From positions 2,418,001-2,482,000 of the forward strand of contig NZ_AP012544.1 in assembly GCF_000829055.1 (NCBI RefSeq): DNA of 64,000 nucleotides, given 5' to 3'. The notes below the pieces were generated by a model, which was given only the letters and a program-made list of their open reading frames with translations, was not told the DNA's origin and ran no database searches. Of the stretch, positions 8,318-18,164 are shown piece by piece. The stretch's first letter is position 1; each line of letters opens with the position of its first letter. A program made the translations under genes and the position numbers. Source of the DNA: Lacticaseibacillus casei DSM 20011 = JCM 1134 = ATCC 393. GTDB lineage: Bacteria; Bacillota; Bacilli; Lactobacillales; Lactobacillaceae.

Positions 8318-9379
8318 ATGTTTCTTGCCATTAAAGAAATTCTACACAACAAGGCGCGCTATCTTTTAGTTGTCGTCACGTTTGTCCTCATTGCCTACCT
8401 TGTCTTCTTCTTGACGGGGCTGGCAACCGGACTGGCACGCAACAACCGCACTGCGATTGACGCCTTGCCTGGTGATTATGTGTTGATGTCCAAATACGCT
8501 AACAAAAACCTGCTGAGCTCCAGCCTGACCAAACAGCAGGTCGACAAAGTTGCTAACAAGCACACCGCCGTGCTCGGCCAGGTTTCGGTGGTCGCCGAGA
8601 ATACCAGCACAGACAAGAAAGTCAATAGCAACGTTTTTGGGATTAACCTCGATGGTAAGTTGAAGCCGACTGTCACCAGTGGCCGCATGCCGAGAAACAA
8701 TCATGAGGTTCTGGCCGACGATAGTGTGACCAACGAAGGTCTGCACAAAGGTGATCGCATCACACTCAATGGCAGTGACCAAAAGTACCGGATTGTCGGG
8801 TTCACGCATGATCGCCGCTTCTACACTGTACCTGTATTTTATACAACTTTGACAACTTTTCGCCAATTAAAGTATGGCCAAGCCAACGCGGCCAATGTTT
8901 CAATCGTCATCAGTAGTCGCCCGTTTAAGACAATTCCCGCCAAAACCCAACAAATTGATCGAGCGACCTTGATCAACAACATCCCTGGCTATACCGCCGA
9001 AACATCCACCTTTGCACTGATGATTGGCGCTATGATCGGGATTATGTTACTGATTATCGGCATTTTTATGTATATTTTGACGATTCAAAAAATCTCGATG
9101 TACGGCGTCATGCGAGCGCAAGGTATTCGTACCCGATCTATTATCGCTGCGTTGTTCTGGCAAATTCTGATCCTTGCCGTCATCGGGGTTGGCATTGGCG
9201 CCGGATTGCTAGGACTCACTCAGTTCATTTTGCCAAAAACGATGCCGTTCTATGCTAACACCGCACTCTTCTCAAGTATTGCCGCTGCTCTGATTGTGAT
9301 GTCATTAGTCGGTGGCCTGTTCTCGCTGCGCCGCATTATTAAAGTCGACCCATTAGCTGCCATCGGAGGAGGAGAATAG
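8318..9379 (+). CDS. ABC transporter permease, FtsX/MacB type
   Basis: 353 residues from the ATG at 8318, preceded by GGAGGTGA; a GTG at 8303 would overlap that site. An N-terminal transmembrane helix (LLVVVTFVLIAYLVFFLTGL) is followed by a large extracytoplasmic domain (about residues 45-230) and three C-terminal helices (near 235-265, 280-310, 320-345). This is the four-helix FtsX/MacB permease layout. The ATPase gene starts 1 bp after its stop, so the pair forms one mechanotransmission-type exporter, likely for peptides, antibiotics or lipids. The divergent TetR gene probably controls it. Confidence 0.85.
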   Translation: MFLAIKEILHNKARYLLVVVTFVLIAYLVFFLTGLATGLARNNRTAIDALPGDYVLMSKYANKNLLSSSLTKQQVDKVANKHTAVLGQVSVVAENTSTDKKVNSNVFGINLDGKLKPTVTSGRMPRNNHEVLADDSVTNEGLHKGDRITLNGSDQKYRIVGFTHDRRFYTVPVFYTTLTTFRQLKYGQANAANVSIVISSRPFKTIPAKTQQIDRATLINNIPGYTAETSTFALMIGAMIGIMLLIIGIFMYILTIQKISMYGVMRAQGIRTRSIIAALFWQILILAVIGVGIGAGLLGLTQFILPKTMPFYANTALFSSIAAALIVMSLVGGLFSLRRIIKVDPLAAIGGGE

Positions 9380-9380
9380 C

Positions 9381-10091
9381 ATGACCAATCTCGTTGAATT
9401 AACCCAAGTAACGAAAATATACGGCAGCGGCCGCACTGCAGTCACGGCCTTGCAACCAACCGATTTCGTTTTGAAAGCCGGTGAATTTTCCGCGATTATC
9501 GGTCCTTCAGGCTCGGGAAAAACCACGCTGCTCACCATTATCGGTAATTTGCAGCGTCCTAGTGACGGCAAGGTCATCATCAATCATCAAGACACCACAC
9601 ACTTTACAGAGCATCAACGAACTGACCTGCGTTTCAACACATTCGGTTTTATCCTGCAAGCCAGCAATCTGATTCCCTTTTTAACTGTCAAAGATCAGCT
9701 GGCGTTAGTCGATCGGTTCAATCACCATAAACAGCACAAAATGTCGAAAAGCGAGTTATTCGACATGCTGGGCATCACCGACCTTGCTGACAACTACCCA
9801 GCCGCTCTTTCCGGCGGCGAACGCCAGCGGGTGGCGATTGCTCGAGCGCTCTACAATGATCCGCCTATTGTCTTAGCCGATGAGCCGACCGCCAGCCTAG
9901 ACACCAAGCGTGCGCTGCAAGTCGTACAACAACTCGCCGATATTGCGCACAATACCGACCGTGGCGTCATCATGATCACTCACGACACCCGATTACTCGA
10001 TCCCGTCGACACCGTTTATGAAATGCGCGACGGCCACCTCAGAGCCCTTCCTAAGTCCAGCTTGGAAAAAATTCAGGAAACCGCGATTTAG
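9381..10091 (+). CDS. ABC transporter ATP-binding protein (MacB/LolD type)
   Basis: 236 residues. Walker A GPSGSGKTT, Q-loop FILQASNLIPFLTVKDQ, signature LSGGERQRVAIARAL, Walker B IVLADEPTASLD and H-loop MITHD are all intact. Sequence style matches the MacB/LolD/FtsE group that partners FtsX-like permeases. The gene follows the permease by 1 bp and is translationally coupled. Substrate unknown; the TetR neighbour suggests an inducible stress or resistance exporter. Confidence 0.88.
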   Translation: MTNLVELTQVTKIYGSGRTAVTALQPTDFVLKAGEFSAIIGPSGSGKTTLLTIIGNLQRPSDGKVIINHQDTTHFTEHQRTDLRFNTFGFILQASNLIPFLTVKDQLALVDRFNHHKQHKMSKSELFDMLGITDLADNYPAALSGGERQRVAIARALYNDPPIVLADEPTASLDTKRALQVVQQLADIAHNTDRGVIMITHDTRLLDPVDTVYEMRDGHLRALPKSSLEKIQETAI

Positions 10092-10108
10092 TCAAAATTA
10101 TTTAATTT

Positions 10109-10135
10109 TTAGCACTCAATTAAAAACAGTGCTAA
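10109..10135. promoter_or_regulatory. CIRCE-like element (HrcA operator)
   Basis: TTAGCACTC, exactly nine bases, then CAGTGCTAA. This differs from the CIRCE consensus TTAGCACTC-N9-GAGTGCTAA at one position. It lies 5 bp upstream of the -35 of the small acidic protein gene. Flanking A/T runs extend the stem to 13 bp, so it could also act as a terminator for the ATPase gene. Confidence 0.65.
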
Positions 10136-10139
10136 AAAT

Positions 10140-10170
10140 TTGCATCATTAACCGGTAAAAGGCTTATAAT
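10140..10170 (+). promoter_or_regulatory. Promoter of the small acidic protein gene
   Basis: -10 TATAAT at 10165-10170 with a -35-like TTGCAT at 10140-10145 (19 bp spacing, slightly long), directly after the CIRCE-like element. Confidence 0.6.
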
Positions 10171-10208
10171 GAACCTGTATCAAAATTGAGTCTAAATCAT
10201 GGAGGTAA

Positions 10209-10436
<228 letters not shown>

Positions 10437-10461
10437 TCAAAAACTGAACATCATGAACCGC

Positions 10462-10490
10462 GAACCGCAGCCCCGGGCCGCGGTTCTTTT
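10462..10490 (+). terminator. Terminator of the small acidic protein gene
   Basis: GAACCGC...GCGGTTC stem with a GC-rich inner part, followed by TTTT, 26 bp after the stop. Confidence 0.8.
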
Positions 10491-10510
10491 GGTGTAAGCG
10501 CGAACTGATC

Positions 10511-11011
10511 ATGGCAAAACGCGATCAACCGAGTTTACTGCTGCAAACCTTGGATCAAACTTTAGAAAAGGGGGTTGAAACTTTGACTGATGATGAGAAA
10601 TTCGCAGCCTTTAAAAATCGGGCAATCAATGATAATGAACAAACTTTTGGCAAAGAAGTCCGCGAACAATACGGTGAGGACATTGTGAACGCCAGTAACG
10701 AGAAATTCCGCAAAATGTCGCAAGCACAGGTGGCACAGCTCACTGCATTGCAACAAAAGATTCTAGATGAATTAAAACCCCTTGTCGGCACAACCGACTT
10801 CAACACGCCAGAAGCCAAACATCTCTTCAAGCTGCATAAACAATTTTTGCAGCTTACCTGGCCATCCAAACAATATTCACCAAAAGCCCATCGCAGCCTT
10901 GCCGCCCTGTACGTCTCAGATCCACGGTTCAGCAAATATTATGAAGATGGTACCGGCAAAAATGGTGCCGCCGAAACGCTCAACGCCATTATTCGCCACT
11001 ATACACGGTAA
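10511..11011 (+). CDS. TipAS antibiotic-recognition domain protein without MerR domain
   Basis: 166 residues matching the C-terminal ligand-binding domain of TipA-like MerR regulators (HRSLAALYVSDPRFSKYYED...GAAETLNAIIRHY). This domain binds thiopeptide-like antibiotics in Streptomyces TipAS. The MerR DNA-binding domain is absent, but the first 25 residues (LLLQTLDQTLEKGVE) look like the end of its dimerisation helix. The ATG at 10511 has no clear ribosome binding site. An in-frame TTG at 10583 has AAAAGGGGG 9 bases upstream and would give the bare domain, so the start is uncertain. Confidence 0.75.
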   Translation: MAKRDQPSLLLQTLDQTLEKGVETLTDDEKFAAFKNRAINDNEQTFGKEVREQYGEDIVNASNEKFRKMSQAQVAQLTALQQKILDELKPLVGTTDFNTPEAKHLFKLHKQFLQLTWPSKQYSPKAHRSLAALYVSDPRFSKYYEDGTGKNGAAETLNAIIRHYTR

Positions 11012-11079
11012 TTTGGAAAAGTTCGGCAAGCATGTCTTCTGAATGCGAAGACAGTTCATCAAACGCAATTGAAAAATCA

Positions 11080-11128
11080 AGCTTAACAAAAAAAGGCGGT
11101 GACACTGTGTCATCGCCTTTTTTAAGCT
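11080..11128. terminator. Bidirectional terminator between TipAS gene and truA
   Basis: A long hairpin with an AAGCTTAA...TTAAGCTT base, an A/T-run stem and a GGCG-TGACA...TGTCA-CGCC core. It gives T-runs on both strands and serves the convergent TipAS and truA genes. Confidence 0.85.
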
Positions 11129-11871
11129 TAATAATAAACTTCCTTCAAGTACAATCCCGAAGCAGGCGCTGTCCCTCTTGCCTGCTGCCGGTCCTTAACT
11201 TCAAACAGCCGTTGAAAGTCATGGACTTCACGTCGGCCGTTGCCGATCTCAAGCGCCGTGGCAACCAATATCCGTACCATGTTGTACAAGAAACCATTGC
11301 CATAAAACTCAAAAATGAGTTCATTTGTCGCCGTATCTTCGCGAACCGTCGCCTCGTAAATCTTCCGGACCTTATCCTTAATCACACCGCCACTGGCAGC
11401 GAAGCTCGTAAAGTCATGTGTACCGACGAGATCCTTCAGAGCAACTTCAATTCGGGCAACATCCAGCTTATAGGGATAGTGGCCAGTATAAAGCCGATTA
11501 AACGGATTCGTATAATAGCCGCGCGCAACCCGATACATGTAACGCTTGCCTTTAGCCGAGTAGCGCGCATGAAAGTCCGCGGCGACAATTTCTGCCTTCA
11601 ATATCTCGATATCTAAAGGCATCAATGAATTCATCGCCCGCAGCATTGACTCGGCAGGAATATTTCCCGGGTAATCAAAGCTAATCACCTGACCTAAAGC
11701 ATGAACGCCTGAATCGGTACGCCCCGATCCGTCTACATGCACCGGCTGGCCCTTCGTCATTTTGGTCAAGGCTTTTTGCAACACGCCTTGAACCGTCCGT
11801 TGTTTTGGCTGAACCTGATAGCCGGCAAAGTTGGTGCCATCGTAAGCTAATGTCACTTTATAATGCGTCAA
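11128..11871 (-). CDS. truA: tRNA pseudouridine(38-40) synthase
   Basis: 247 residues, TTG start. It isomerises uridines 38-40 in the anticodon arm of many tRNAs. The catalytic Asp lies in [14 protein letters not shown], with further TruA motifs [10 protein letters not shown] and RYMYR. It is the last gene of ecfA1-ecfA2-ecfT-truA, 16 bp after ecfT, an arrangement conserved in Firmicutes. Intact. Confidence 0.95.
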   Translation of the reverse strand: MTHYKVTLAYDGTNFAGYQVQPKQRTVQGVLQKALTKMTKGQPVHVDGSGRTDSGVHALGQVISFDYPGNIPAESMLRAMNSLMPLDIEILKAEIVAADFHARYSAKGKRYMYRVARGYYTNPFNRLYTGHYPYKLDVARIEVALKDLVGTHDFTSFAASGGVIKDKVRKIYEATVREDTATNELIFEFYGNGFLYNMVRILVATALEIGNGRREVHDFQRLFEVKDRQQARGTAPASGLYLKEVYY

Positions 11872-11887
11872 AAACCATGTTTCCTTT

Positions 11888-12685
11888 CTAATACGCCCGC
11901 AGCAAAAGCAACAACCCAGTCAAAACAGCCATCCCGCCTGCAGCAATCCAATCGCGCTGATGGTAACGTAAGATTCGATACTTCGTGCGATCATCGCCGC
12001 CTTGATAGCCACGTGCTTCCATCGCCGTGGCCAGCTCATCCGCAGTGGTAAAACTGGAAACAAACAGTGGAATCAGCAATGGTACGACAGCTTTCATCTG
12101 TTGGAAAATGTTACCTTCACCGAAATCGACGCCGCGCGCACGCTGCGCATTCATAATTTTAGTCGTCTGATCCATTAAAGTCGGGACGAAACGCAAGGCA
12201 ATCTGCAAAACCAGTGCCAGTTCGGTGACCGGTACCCGAATCACGCGTAATGGTTTGAGCAAGCTTTCAACCGCATCCGCCAACGACAATGGCTGCGTGG
12301 TCAAGGTTAATAAGGTCGACATGAAAATGATCAACACAAACCGAACGAAAATAAAGGCACCATTAATCAGCCCAAGCTTCGTGATCCATAACCAGCCCCA
12401 ATGCCAGTAAACCGTACCGCCACGCACAAACAGAACCTGGAGGGCAACGGTAAACAGAATCAGCCAAATCAACGGTCGCACGCCACGCAGGAAAAAGCCA
12501 ATCCGAATACCGGATAGCCAGATCATGAATAAGGTGGCAACAAACATCATTAAATATGTCTGCCAGTTGTTGGCGAGAAAAACAATGCCAATATAATAGA
12601 AACTCGCCATCAGTTTAGTCCGCGGATCCAACTCATGAATCCATGAATGGCCCGGAATATACCGGCCAAGCAGAAGCTTATCCAC
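11888..12685 (-). CDS. ecfT: ECF transporter transmembrane protein EcfT
   Basis: 265 residues from the GTG at 12685 (GGGGGTGG upstream). It is the scaffold subunit of energy-coupling-factor transporters that take up vitamins and metals through exchangeable S-components. Several transmembrane helices are followed by the coupling-helix signatures AQRARG and ATAMEARGY. It overlaps ecfA2 by 8 bp. No S-component gene is linked here, as expected for a group II ECF module shared by many S proteins. Confidence 0.93.
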   Translation of the reverse strand: MDKLLLGRYIPGHSWIHELDPRTKLMASFYYIGIVFLANNWQTYLMMFVATLFMIWLSGIRIGFFLRGVRPLIWLILFTVALQVLFVRGGTVYWHWGWLWITKLGLINGAFIFVRFVLIIFMSTLLTLTTQPLSLADAVESLLKPLRVIRVPVTELALVLQIALRFVPTLMDQTTKIMNAQRARGVDFGEGNIFQQMKAVVPLLIPLFVSSFTTADELATAMEARGYQGGDDRTKYRILRYHQRDWIAAGGMAVLTGLLLLLRAY

Positions 12686-13544
12686 GCTGGCCACCCCCAA
12701 TCTGCGGTAACAGCTGATCAGCCAGCTCGGTCTCAGTCAACGGCTGCGGATCAAAATGGAACCCCTTTGCTGTCAACTGTTGCGCCATCTGGGCGGTTTT
12801 AGGTAGTCCCAACTGGTTGGCTTTCAACCATTCTGGATCACTGAAGATTTCCCGCGGCGTGCCCGTTTTAATCAGGCGTCCCTTTGCCATCACCCATACG
12901 GTGTCGGCATAATCAGCTACGTCGTCCATTTGGTGGGTCACAAGGACGATGGTTTGGCCTTGTTCTCGATGCAACCGTTCAAACATCGTCATCATCTCGT
13001 GGCGACCGGCCGGATCCAATCCAGCTGTGGGCTCATCCAGAACCAAGACTTCAGGCTGCATGGCCAATACTCCGGCAATGGCAACCCGCCGCATTTGCCC
13101 ACCAGATAAGTCGAAAGGCGACTTTTCTAGCACATCATGTGGTAATCCAACCATGGCGACCATTTTGTCAGCCAATGCCAAAGCATCCTGTTCACTTACA
13201 CCGAAATTCTGCGGACCAAACGCAATGTCTTTGGCAACGGTTTGTTCAAACAACTGGTTTTCGGCAAACTGAAACACCATGCCGACTTTTTGCCGCAATG
13301 GTTTTAAATTTTTATTATTCGTTTCGTTGGTGATCACCTTGTCACCAATCGTCACCGTACCGGATGTTGGCTTTAACAACGCATTTAAGTGCTGGAGAAT
13401 CGTTGACTTCCCAGAACCTGTATGGCCAATGATCGCGGTATAACTGCCATCATGAATCGTGCCGGAAACATCTTTAATGCCATCACCGGCGAAAGGTGTA
13501 CCTGCCTGATAGGTAAAGCTCACATGGTCGAATGTAATGTCCAC
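12678..13544 (-). CDS. ecfA2: ECF transporter ATPase EcfA2
   Basis: 288 residues, GTG start. Walker [11 protein letters not shown]-loop [14 protein letters not shown], signature [13 protein letters not shown], Walker [14 protein letters not shown] and the H-loop in LVTHQMDDV are intact. The QFAENQLF form is typical of the EcfA2 subunit. It overlaps the end of ecfA1 by 25 bp, which indicates translational coupling. It pairs with EcfA1 to energise EcfT. Confidence 0.93.
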   Translation of the reverse strand: MDITFDHVSFTYQAGTPFAGDGIKDVSGTIHDGSYTAIIGHTGSGKSTILQHLNALLKPTSGTVTIGDKVITNETNNKNLKPLRQKVGMVFQFAENQLFEQTVAKDIAFGPQNFGVSEQDALALADKMVAMVGLPHDVLEKSPFDLSGGQMRRVAIAGVLAMQPEVLVLDEPTAGLDPAGRHEMMTMFERLHREQGQTIVLVTHQMDDVADYADTVWVMAKGRLIKTGTPREIFSDPEWLKANQLGLPKTAQMAQQLTAKGFHFDPQPLTETELADQLLPQIGGGQRG

Positions 13545-14356
13545 AGGTAGTCTACCAACCTTTCATTATCCAAATATGCTTTCGGCATTGCCACCCCACG
13601 CTGAATCAAGGCATCTTTCAGCTTTTCCGAATACGGAACGTCCAATCCCAAGCGCAACAAGTCCGTACCATGGGCAAAGATGTCGCTTGGCGTTCCAATT
13701 TCGTTGATTTTACCATCGTTAAGCAAAATAATCCGATGAGCAACCGCGGCTTCGTCAATATCATGTGTAATCGACAAGACAGTCAGGTTAAGTTCGTCTT
13801 TTAACTCACGAATGACCCCTAACACTTCCTGGCGACCAGCCGGATCCAGCATTGACGTTGATTCATCCAAAATGATAATCTCCGGCCGCTGGGCAATAAT
13901 CCCGGCGATTGCGACCCGCTGCTTTTGACCACCCGACAACCGCGCAGGCTCGCGATCGGCAAATGCCGTCATACCAACCCGTTTCAGTGACTCATCAACG
14001 CGTTTGACCATTTCATCACGGGGAACACCCCGATTTTCCAAACCAAATGCGACATCATCAGCCACTGTTGCACCGACAAACTGATTATCGGGATTTTGGA
14101 AAACAATGCCGACTTTGGCGCGAATATCCCAGACCGTTTCTTCACTGAGCGTCATTCCGGCAACTTCGACCGTACCCGACTCAGGCGCCAGCAACCCATT
14201 CAGATTCTTCGCCAGCGTACTTTTGCCGCTGCCATTATGCCCGATAATGGCGAGCCATTCACCCTTAGCCACATCAAAAGAAACATCCGTCAGTGCTTGA
14301 TGTTTTGCCTCGGGATAAGTGTAATTCAAGTGTTGAACACGAATGACGTTGCCCAC
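13520..14356 (-). CDS. ecfA1: ECF transporter ATPase EcfA1
   Basis: 278 residues from the GTG at 14356 with AAGGG upstream; a longer frame to 14401 lacks a site. Walker [11 protein letters not shown]-loop [14 protein letters not shown], signature [13 protein letters not shown] and Walker [14 protein letters not shown] are all present. The Walker B Glu is kept and is followed by ST where EcfA2 has PT. First gene of the ecf operon and partner of EcfA2. Confidence 0.93.
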   Translation of the reverse strand: MGNVIRVQHLNYTYPEAKHQALTDVSFDVAKGEWLAIIGHNGSGKSTLAKNLNGLLAPESGTVEVAGMTLSEETVWDIRAKVGIVFQNPDNQFVGATVADDVAFGLENRGVPRDEMVKRVDESLKRVGMTAFADREPARLSGGQKQRVAIAGIIAQRPEIIILDESTSMLDPAGRQEVLGVIRELKDELNLTVLSITHDIDEAAVAHRIILLNDGKINEIGTPSDIFAHGTDLLRLGLDVPYSEKLKDALIQRGVAMPKAYLDNERLVDYLWTLHSTM

Positions 14357-14525
14357 GACGACCCTTCTTCCTACGCTTTGTATACCGAACAATAATACCA
14401 TATTTTACTGAGTTGTTGGGAATAAGCACTTGCAAATAGTACCTTTGCAGATAGACCTTCGCAATGAAAAGTATGGCAGAAAGTAGTCGGTTAAAATTCC
14501 TTCTTAACTACCTCAGGATCTGTAC

Positions 14526-15152
14526 TCATAAAGGCAAAAAAAGCAACGCAAGTATCGTCAAAATCCAAGCTTCCCATTTCACTGGATCCCCATGCATCAA
14601 CGTCATGCCGACGTGACTTTTGCCATTCACAATCCATAAATACGGACGCTGCATTTGCATCAAAAAGATAAAGAAGACCGCCCAAATCCACCGGCTTCCT
14701 TTTCGAAATAATCCTATGTAGGCAGACATGATTCCTGCTGGAAAAATGCATAAAAAGCTCAGCATCACGACTAAGAAAAAGCCCGCCGTTGACTTTGGAA
14801 ATGTTTGAGTTGCCAGCGGATGCCACTGGGTTAGAGCAATCAAAATAAGCCACATGGAAAAAAGTGGTATCAAAGTTTTAATCAAACGTGGCGACTGTTG
14901 GCGTTTGCGATACTGTCTGCCAGTCAAGTAGCCGCAAACAATCGCAAAAATCCACACTTCGGCCAACCACGTCACGGTCACATCGCCATTGGCAGCGCGG
15001 TAAACACTTGGAACAAATGGTCCGCCGGTAATGCCAGCCGTGGGAGTCACACTGATTAGCAAAGTAACAAAGGTTAAAGACAGTATCAGCCAACAGCCGA
15101 CCACTAGTAACCCGATCTGCCATCGTGCGCGTTGTTTCAACCAATTGTGCAT
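14526..15152 (-). CDS. Multi-pass membrane protein of unknown function
   Basis: 208 residues from the ATG at 15152, with GGAGGTGA 5 bases upstream. Five to six hydrophobic segments can be read (IGLLVVGCWLILSLTFVTLL, VWIFAIVCGYL, FSMWLILIAL, FFLVVMLSFLCIFPAGIMSAYIG, AVFFIFLM, WILTILALLFLPL). I do not recognise a family. It stands alone between ecfA1 and the rplQ terminator region, in the same orientation as its neighbours. Confidence 0.7.
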   Translation of the reverse strand: MHNWLKQRARWQIGLLVVGCWLILSLTFVTLLISVTPTAGITGGPFVPSVYRAANGDVTVTWLAEVWIFAIVCGYLTGRQYRKRQQSPRLIKTLIPLFSMWLILIALTQWHPLATQTFPKSTAGFFLVVMLSFLCIFPAGIMSAYIGLFRKGSRWIWAVFFIFLMQMQRPYLWIVNGKSHVGMTLMHGDPVKWEAWILTILALLFLPL

Positions 15153-15279
15153 GCCATTCACCTCCGATATTGTGCAGTATACAGGAAAAATGACGGCTGT
15201 GCTGGATTGGTAGTGACTTTTTTATTGACTGCCTGCATCTTGAATATGGACAGATCGCAGACGACCGGGCAATAAGAAA

Positions 15280-15338
15280 AGTGGCGGTAAAAAGGAATCG
15301 CTTCAGGTCTGGGCGATTGCTTTTTACTGCCACTTGGG
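15280..15338 (-). terminator. Long hairpin, possible backup terminator
   Basis: 23-nt arms (AAGTGGCGGT... and ...ACTGCCACTT) pair with two mismatches around an 11-nt loop. The minus-strand 3' side runs into TTTTCTT. It could terminate read-through from the ribosomal operon. Confidence 0.55.
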
Positions 15339-15400
15339 TGTGGTTGTTTGGTCAGTAGGAAGTTCTATTGACGGCAGGTGTGGATTTTAGGTTTGGCTTT

Positions 15401-15466
15401 CTGTAACGCGCTCGCAGTCGCAGAAATCTGCGTGTAAGGACCTCAAGCCTAAATGGCCAAAACCCT
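15401..15466. repeat. Dispersed palindromic element, half copy (A)
   Basis: It matches the left arm and loop of the complete copy at 15520-15645 (TAACGCGCTCGC, then CGCAGAA, TGTAAGGACC, TGGCCAAAACCC). The right arm is missing or degenerate. The flank TTTCT-TAACGCGCTCGC is shared with that copy. Confidence 0.7.
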
Positions 15467-15519
15467 ATTCTTTGAGACTTGTGCTACTGAAGGCTTGGTG
15501 AAGGTTTAGCTTCCGCTTT

Positions 15520-15645
15520 CTATAACGCGCTCGCCAGCGCAGAAGCCTGCATGTAAGGACCCCAGACCACAATGGCCAAAACCCAGCCATTGTGGTCTGG
15601 GGCCACTTACACTCCGGCTTCTGACCGCGCTGGCTCGCGCTCACA
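15520..15645. repeat. Dispersed palindromic element, full copy (B)
   Basis: Two arms of about 55 nt pair almost throughout. The left arm has AGAAGCCTGCATGTAAGG and CCCCAGACCACAATGGC; the right arm is their near-exact reverse complement. The loop is CAAAACCCA. The right end (GCTCAC) is 1-2 bases from the T-run of the rplQ-side fold. Confidence 0.8.
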
Positions 15646-15750
15646 CAAAAAAATCATTTAATGATGGAGACACCGGTTGCCCGGTGCTCTCAAGCTAGAC
15701 TAAGCAGGACTGGGCCTGCCACCATCGTAACGCTCCATCGATCAAATGAT
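15646..15750 (-). ncRNA. Branched RNA-like fold with terminal T-run downstream of rplQ
   Basis: On the minus strand an outer stem pairs 15733-15750 with 15653-15669 (about 17 bp, one bulge). It encloses a GCAGG/CCTGC hairpin (15704-15719) and a perfect CACCGG-GCAA-CCGGTG hairpin with a GNRA tetraloop (15671-15686). T7 follows the outer stem. It ends the ribosomal operon 45 bp after the rplQ stop. It may be an elaborate terminator, a 3' UTR-derived RNA or an unnamed structured RNA. I know no family match. Confidence 0.55.
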
Positions 15751-15794
15751 CAAAGTTGGTTGACCTTCAAGGGCCAGCCGGTTTTTAACTGTGT

Positions 15795-16175
15795 TTAGAC
15801 GAGCTCAATGATAACCATTGGGGCACCGTCACCGCGACGTGGCGCAGTCTTCAAGATGCGGGTGTAACCGCCATTGCGATCTGCGTATTTTGGTGCCAGG
15901 TCACTGAACAACTTTTGCAAAGCGGACTTCACAATAACGCTGTCTTCTTGTTCCTCGACACTTGCAATTTCGTTGCGGACATAAGCTGCTGCTTGGCGGC
16001 GTGCATGTAAATCGCCACGCTTGCCCAAAGTGATCATTTTTTCAGCAGTCGAACGAACTTCCTTAGCGCGGGCTTCGGTTGTGACGATCCGTTCATTGAT
16101 CAGCAGATCAGTTGTCAGATCACGCAACATTGCTTTACGCTGTGAGCTGGTCCGCCCTAATTTACGGTAACTCAT
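15795..16175 (-). CDS. rplQ: 50S ribosomal protein L17
   Basis: 126 residues with canonical L17 sequence ([36 protein letters not shown]). It binds 23S rRNA near the exit tunnel. Last gene of the alpha operon, 23 bp after rpoA, and followed by the structured terminator region. Intact. Confidence 0.97.
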   Translation of the reverse strand: MSYRKLGRTSSQRKAMLRDLTTDLLINERIVTTEARAKEVRSTAEKMITLGKRGDLHARRQAAAYVRNEIASVEEQEDSVIVKSALQKLFSDLAPKYADRNGGYTRILKTAPRRGDGAPMVIIELV

Positions 16176-16198
16176 GGATTGGCCTCCTTTTCGAAATT

Positions 16199-17137
16199 TT
16201 AGTCTTCTTTACGCAACCCTAAGCCAAGATCAGCCAACTTGTTTTTAACTTCTTCAAGTGACTTGCGGCCTAAGTTGCGCACTTTCATCATATCGGCTTC
16301 TGTTTTGTTGGTTAACTCCTGGACCGTGTTGATCCCGGCACGCTTCAAACAGTTGTAAGAACGAACCGACAAGTCAAGCTCTTCGATGGTCATCTCAAGC
16401 ATCTTTTCCTTGTGTGTTTCTTCTTTTTCAACCATAATCTCGGCGTTTTTAGCCTCATCCGTCAGATTGACGAAAATATCCAGGTGTTCGGTCAGGATCT
16501 TCGCTGCTAAACTGATGGCTTCACGTGGTGAGATTGAGCCATTAGTCCAAACATCCAGCGTTAACTTGTCGAAATCATTCCGACGGCCAACACGGGTGCT
16601 TTCAACTTGATAGTTAACCCGGCTGATCGGGGTGAAAATCGAGTCGATCGGCAAAACACCGATTGGCATGTCATCAGACTTGTTCTGGTCAGCTGCCACA
16701 TACCCGCGACCCTTTTTAACAGTCATACGTACATGGAAGTGCCCGCCGTCTGCAACAGTACAGATATACTGTTCAGGATTTAAGACCTCAACATCAGGAT
16801 CAGTGACGATATCAGCAGCAGTTACCTTAGCCGGACCGTTGACATCAATTTCGATGTTCTTGTCTTCATCGGTATTCATCTTGAGTGCCAATTTTTTGAT
16901 ATTCAAAATGATTTGGGTGACATCTTCCAGCACACCATCGATTGTCGAGAACTCATGAAGTACCCCGTCAATCTGGATGCTGCTGACAGCTGCGCCCGGC
17001 AATGAAGAAAGAAGGATCCGCCGCAACGAGTTACCTAACGTAGTACCGTAGCCGCGTTCCAACGGTTCAACCACAAACTTGCCATAGTTGGTGCTGTCAT
17101 CAACTTTGGTAATGTTCGGCTTTTCGAATTCGATCAT
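16199..17137 (-). CDS. rpoA: RNA polymerase alpha subunit
   Basis: 312 residues. The N-terminal assembly domain ([28 protein letters not shown]) dimerises and nucleates beta/beta' assembly. The C-terminal domain ([20 protein letters not shown]...[15 protein letters not shown]) contacts UP elements and activators. Located between rpsK and rplQ as in other Firmicutes, with GGGG upstream. Intact. Confidence 0.98.
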   Translation of the reverse strand: MIEFEKPNITKVDDSTNYGKFVVEPLERGYGTTLGNSLRRILLSSLPGAAVSSIQIDGVLHEFSTIDGVLEDVTQIILNIKKLALKMNTDEDKNIEIDVNGPAKVTAADIVTDPDVEVLNPEQYICTVADGGHFHVRMTVKKGRGYVAADQNKSDDMPIGVLPIDSIFTPISRVNYQVESTRVGRRNDFDKLTLDVWTNGSISPREAISLAAKILTEHLDIFVNLTDEAKNAEIMVEKEETHKEKMLEMTIEELDLSVRSYNCLKRAGINTVQELTNKTEADMMKVRNLGRKSLEEVKNKLADLGLGLRKED

Positions 17138-17211
17138 CTAGTTTGTACCCCTTTCAAAACGAGAAGTGAAGATTTGTCTGCCTGACCGCCATAACGGTCG
17201 AAGGGTAACAA

Positions 17212-17601
17212 TTAAACACGACGACGCTTTGGAGGACGAGAACCGTTATGCGGAACCGGTGTAACATCACGGATCGCAGTAACTTCAAGACCTGTTGCCT
17301 GAAGCGAACGGATTGCAGCTTCACGACCAGAGCCAGGGCCCTTAACCGCAACTTCAACCGACTTCATGCCATGTTCCATTGATTCTTTCGCAGCCGCTTC
17401 AGCTGCCATCTGCGCAGCAAACGGCGTTGACTTACGACTACCTTTAAAACCGAGTGCACCAGCAGAGGACCAAGCGATCGCATTGCCGCGAGGGTCCGTG
17501 ATCATTACTAAGGTGTTGTTGAAAGTTGAGTGGATATGAGCCACGCCAGATTCAACGTTCTTGCGGACACGGCGCTTCCGCGTAGTTTTTCTACCTGCCA
17601 T
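17212..17601 (-). CDS. rpsK: 30S ribosomal protein S11
   Basis: 129 residues with typical S11 motifs ([41 protein letters not shown] at the C-terminus). It forms part of the platform near the E site. It lies 20 bp after rpsM in the alpha operon. Intact. Confidence 0.97.
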   Translation of the reverse strand: MAGRKTTRKRRVRKNVESGVAHIHSTFNNTLVMITDPRGNAIAWSSAGALGFKGSRKSTPFAAQMAAEAAAKESMEHGMKSVEVAVKGPGSGREAAIRSLQATGLEVTAIRDVTPVPHNGSRPPKRRRV

Positions 17602-17621
17602 CGATCAATGACCTCCTTTAA

Positions 17622-17987
17622 TTATTTTTTCTTACCTGCCATGCTTGCTTTCTTCCCTTTACGGGTGCGAGCATTGTTTTTGGTGTTTTGCCCGCGAACC
17701 GGCAAGCCACGACGATGACGGATGCCGCGATATGAACCGATTTCCATCAAACGTTTGATGTTCAGGTTCACTTCACGACGGAGATCGCCTTCAACTTTGT
17801 ATGAATCCAAAGCTGCACGAATCTTGTCTTCTTGTTCTGGGGTCAGGTCATCTTGACGAACGTCTTCCGGAACACCGGCAGTCTTGAGAATCTTTTGAGC
17901 GGTTGTCTTGCCAACACCATAAATATAGGTTAAGGCAATGACGATTTGCTTACCACGTGGTAAGTCGACACCTGCGATACGAGCCAT
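17622..17987 (-). CDS. rpsM: 30S ribosomal protein S13
   Basis: 121 residues from the ATG at 17987 ([13 protein letters not shown]); GGAGGTG lies 9 bases upstream, and an upstream GTG would overlap it. S13 sits in the head and contacts P-site tRNA and L5. The signature [17 protein letters not shown] and the basic tail are present. First large gene of the alpha operon after rpmJ. Confidence 0.97.
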   Translation of the reverse strand: MARIAGVDLPRGKQIVIALTYIYGVGKTTAQKILKTAGVPEDVRQDDLTPEQEDKIRAALDSYKVEGDLRREVNLNIKRLMEIGSYRGIRHRRGLPVRGQNTKNNARTRKGKKASMAGKKK

Positions 17988-18020
17988 GTACAATGACACC
18001 TCCTATTGTTTTAGTTTGTA

Positions 18021-18137
18021 TTATCCCTGACGCTGTTTATGCTTTGGGTTTGCAGAGCAGATAATCATGACCCGACCCTTACGACGGACCACTTTGCAGT
18101 GCTCGCACATCTTTTTAACAGATGGACGTACTTTCAT
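18021..18137 (-). CDS. rpmJ: 50S ribosomal protein L36
   Basis: 38 residues translated directly from the sequence ([15 protein letters not shown] and so on). The zinc-binding CX2CX12CX4H pattern is complete (Cys11, Cys14, Cys27, His32). It is the zinc-containing form. It lies between infA and rpsM, the standard position, with AGGAGG upstream. Confidence 0.95.
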   Translation of the reverse strand: MKVRPSVKKMCEHCKVVRRKGRVMIICSANPKHKQRQG

Positions 18138-18164
18138 GAGAATTTAGCCTCCTTGAGTTGGCAA

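Larger units (their letters stand above)
15153..15794. other. Repeat-rich intergenic region between rplQ and a membrane protein gene
   Basis: 640 bp without a gene. From right to left it holds a branched RNA-like fold ending in a T-run (15653-15750), a complete palindromic element (15520-15645), a half element (15401-15466) and a separate long hairpin (15280-15338). These are listed individually. Confidence 0.8.

Noticed and set aside
14491..14853. 120-codon minus-strand frame overlapping the membrane protein gene
   Set aside because: It is out of frame within the membrane protein gene and has no initiation signal; the longer frame has a clear GGAGGTGA site.
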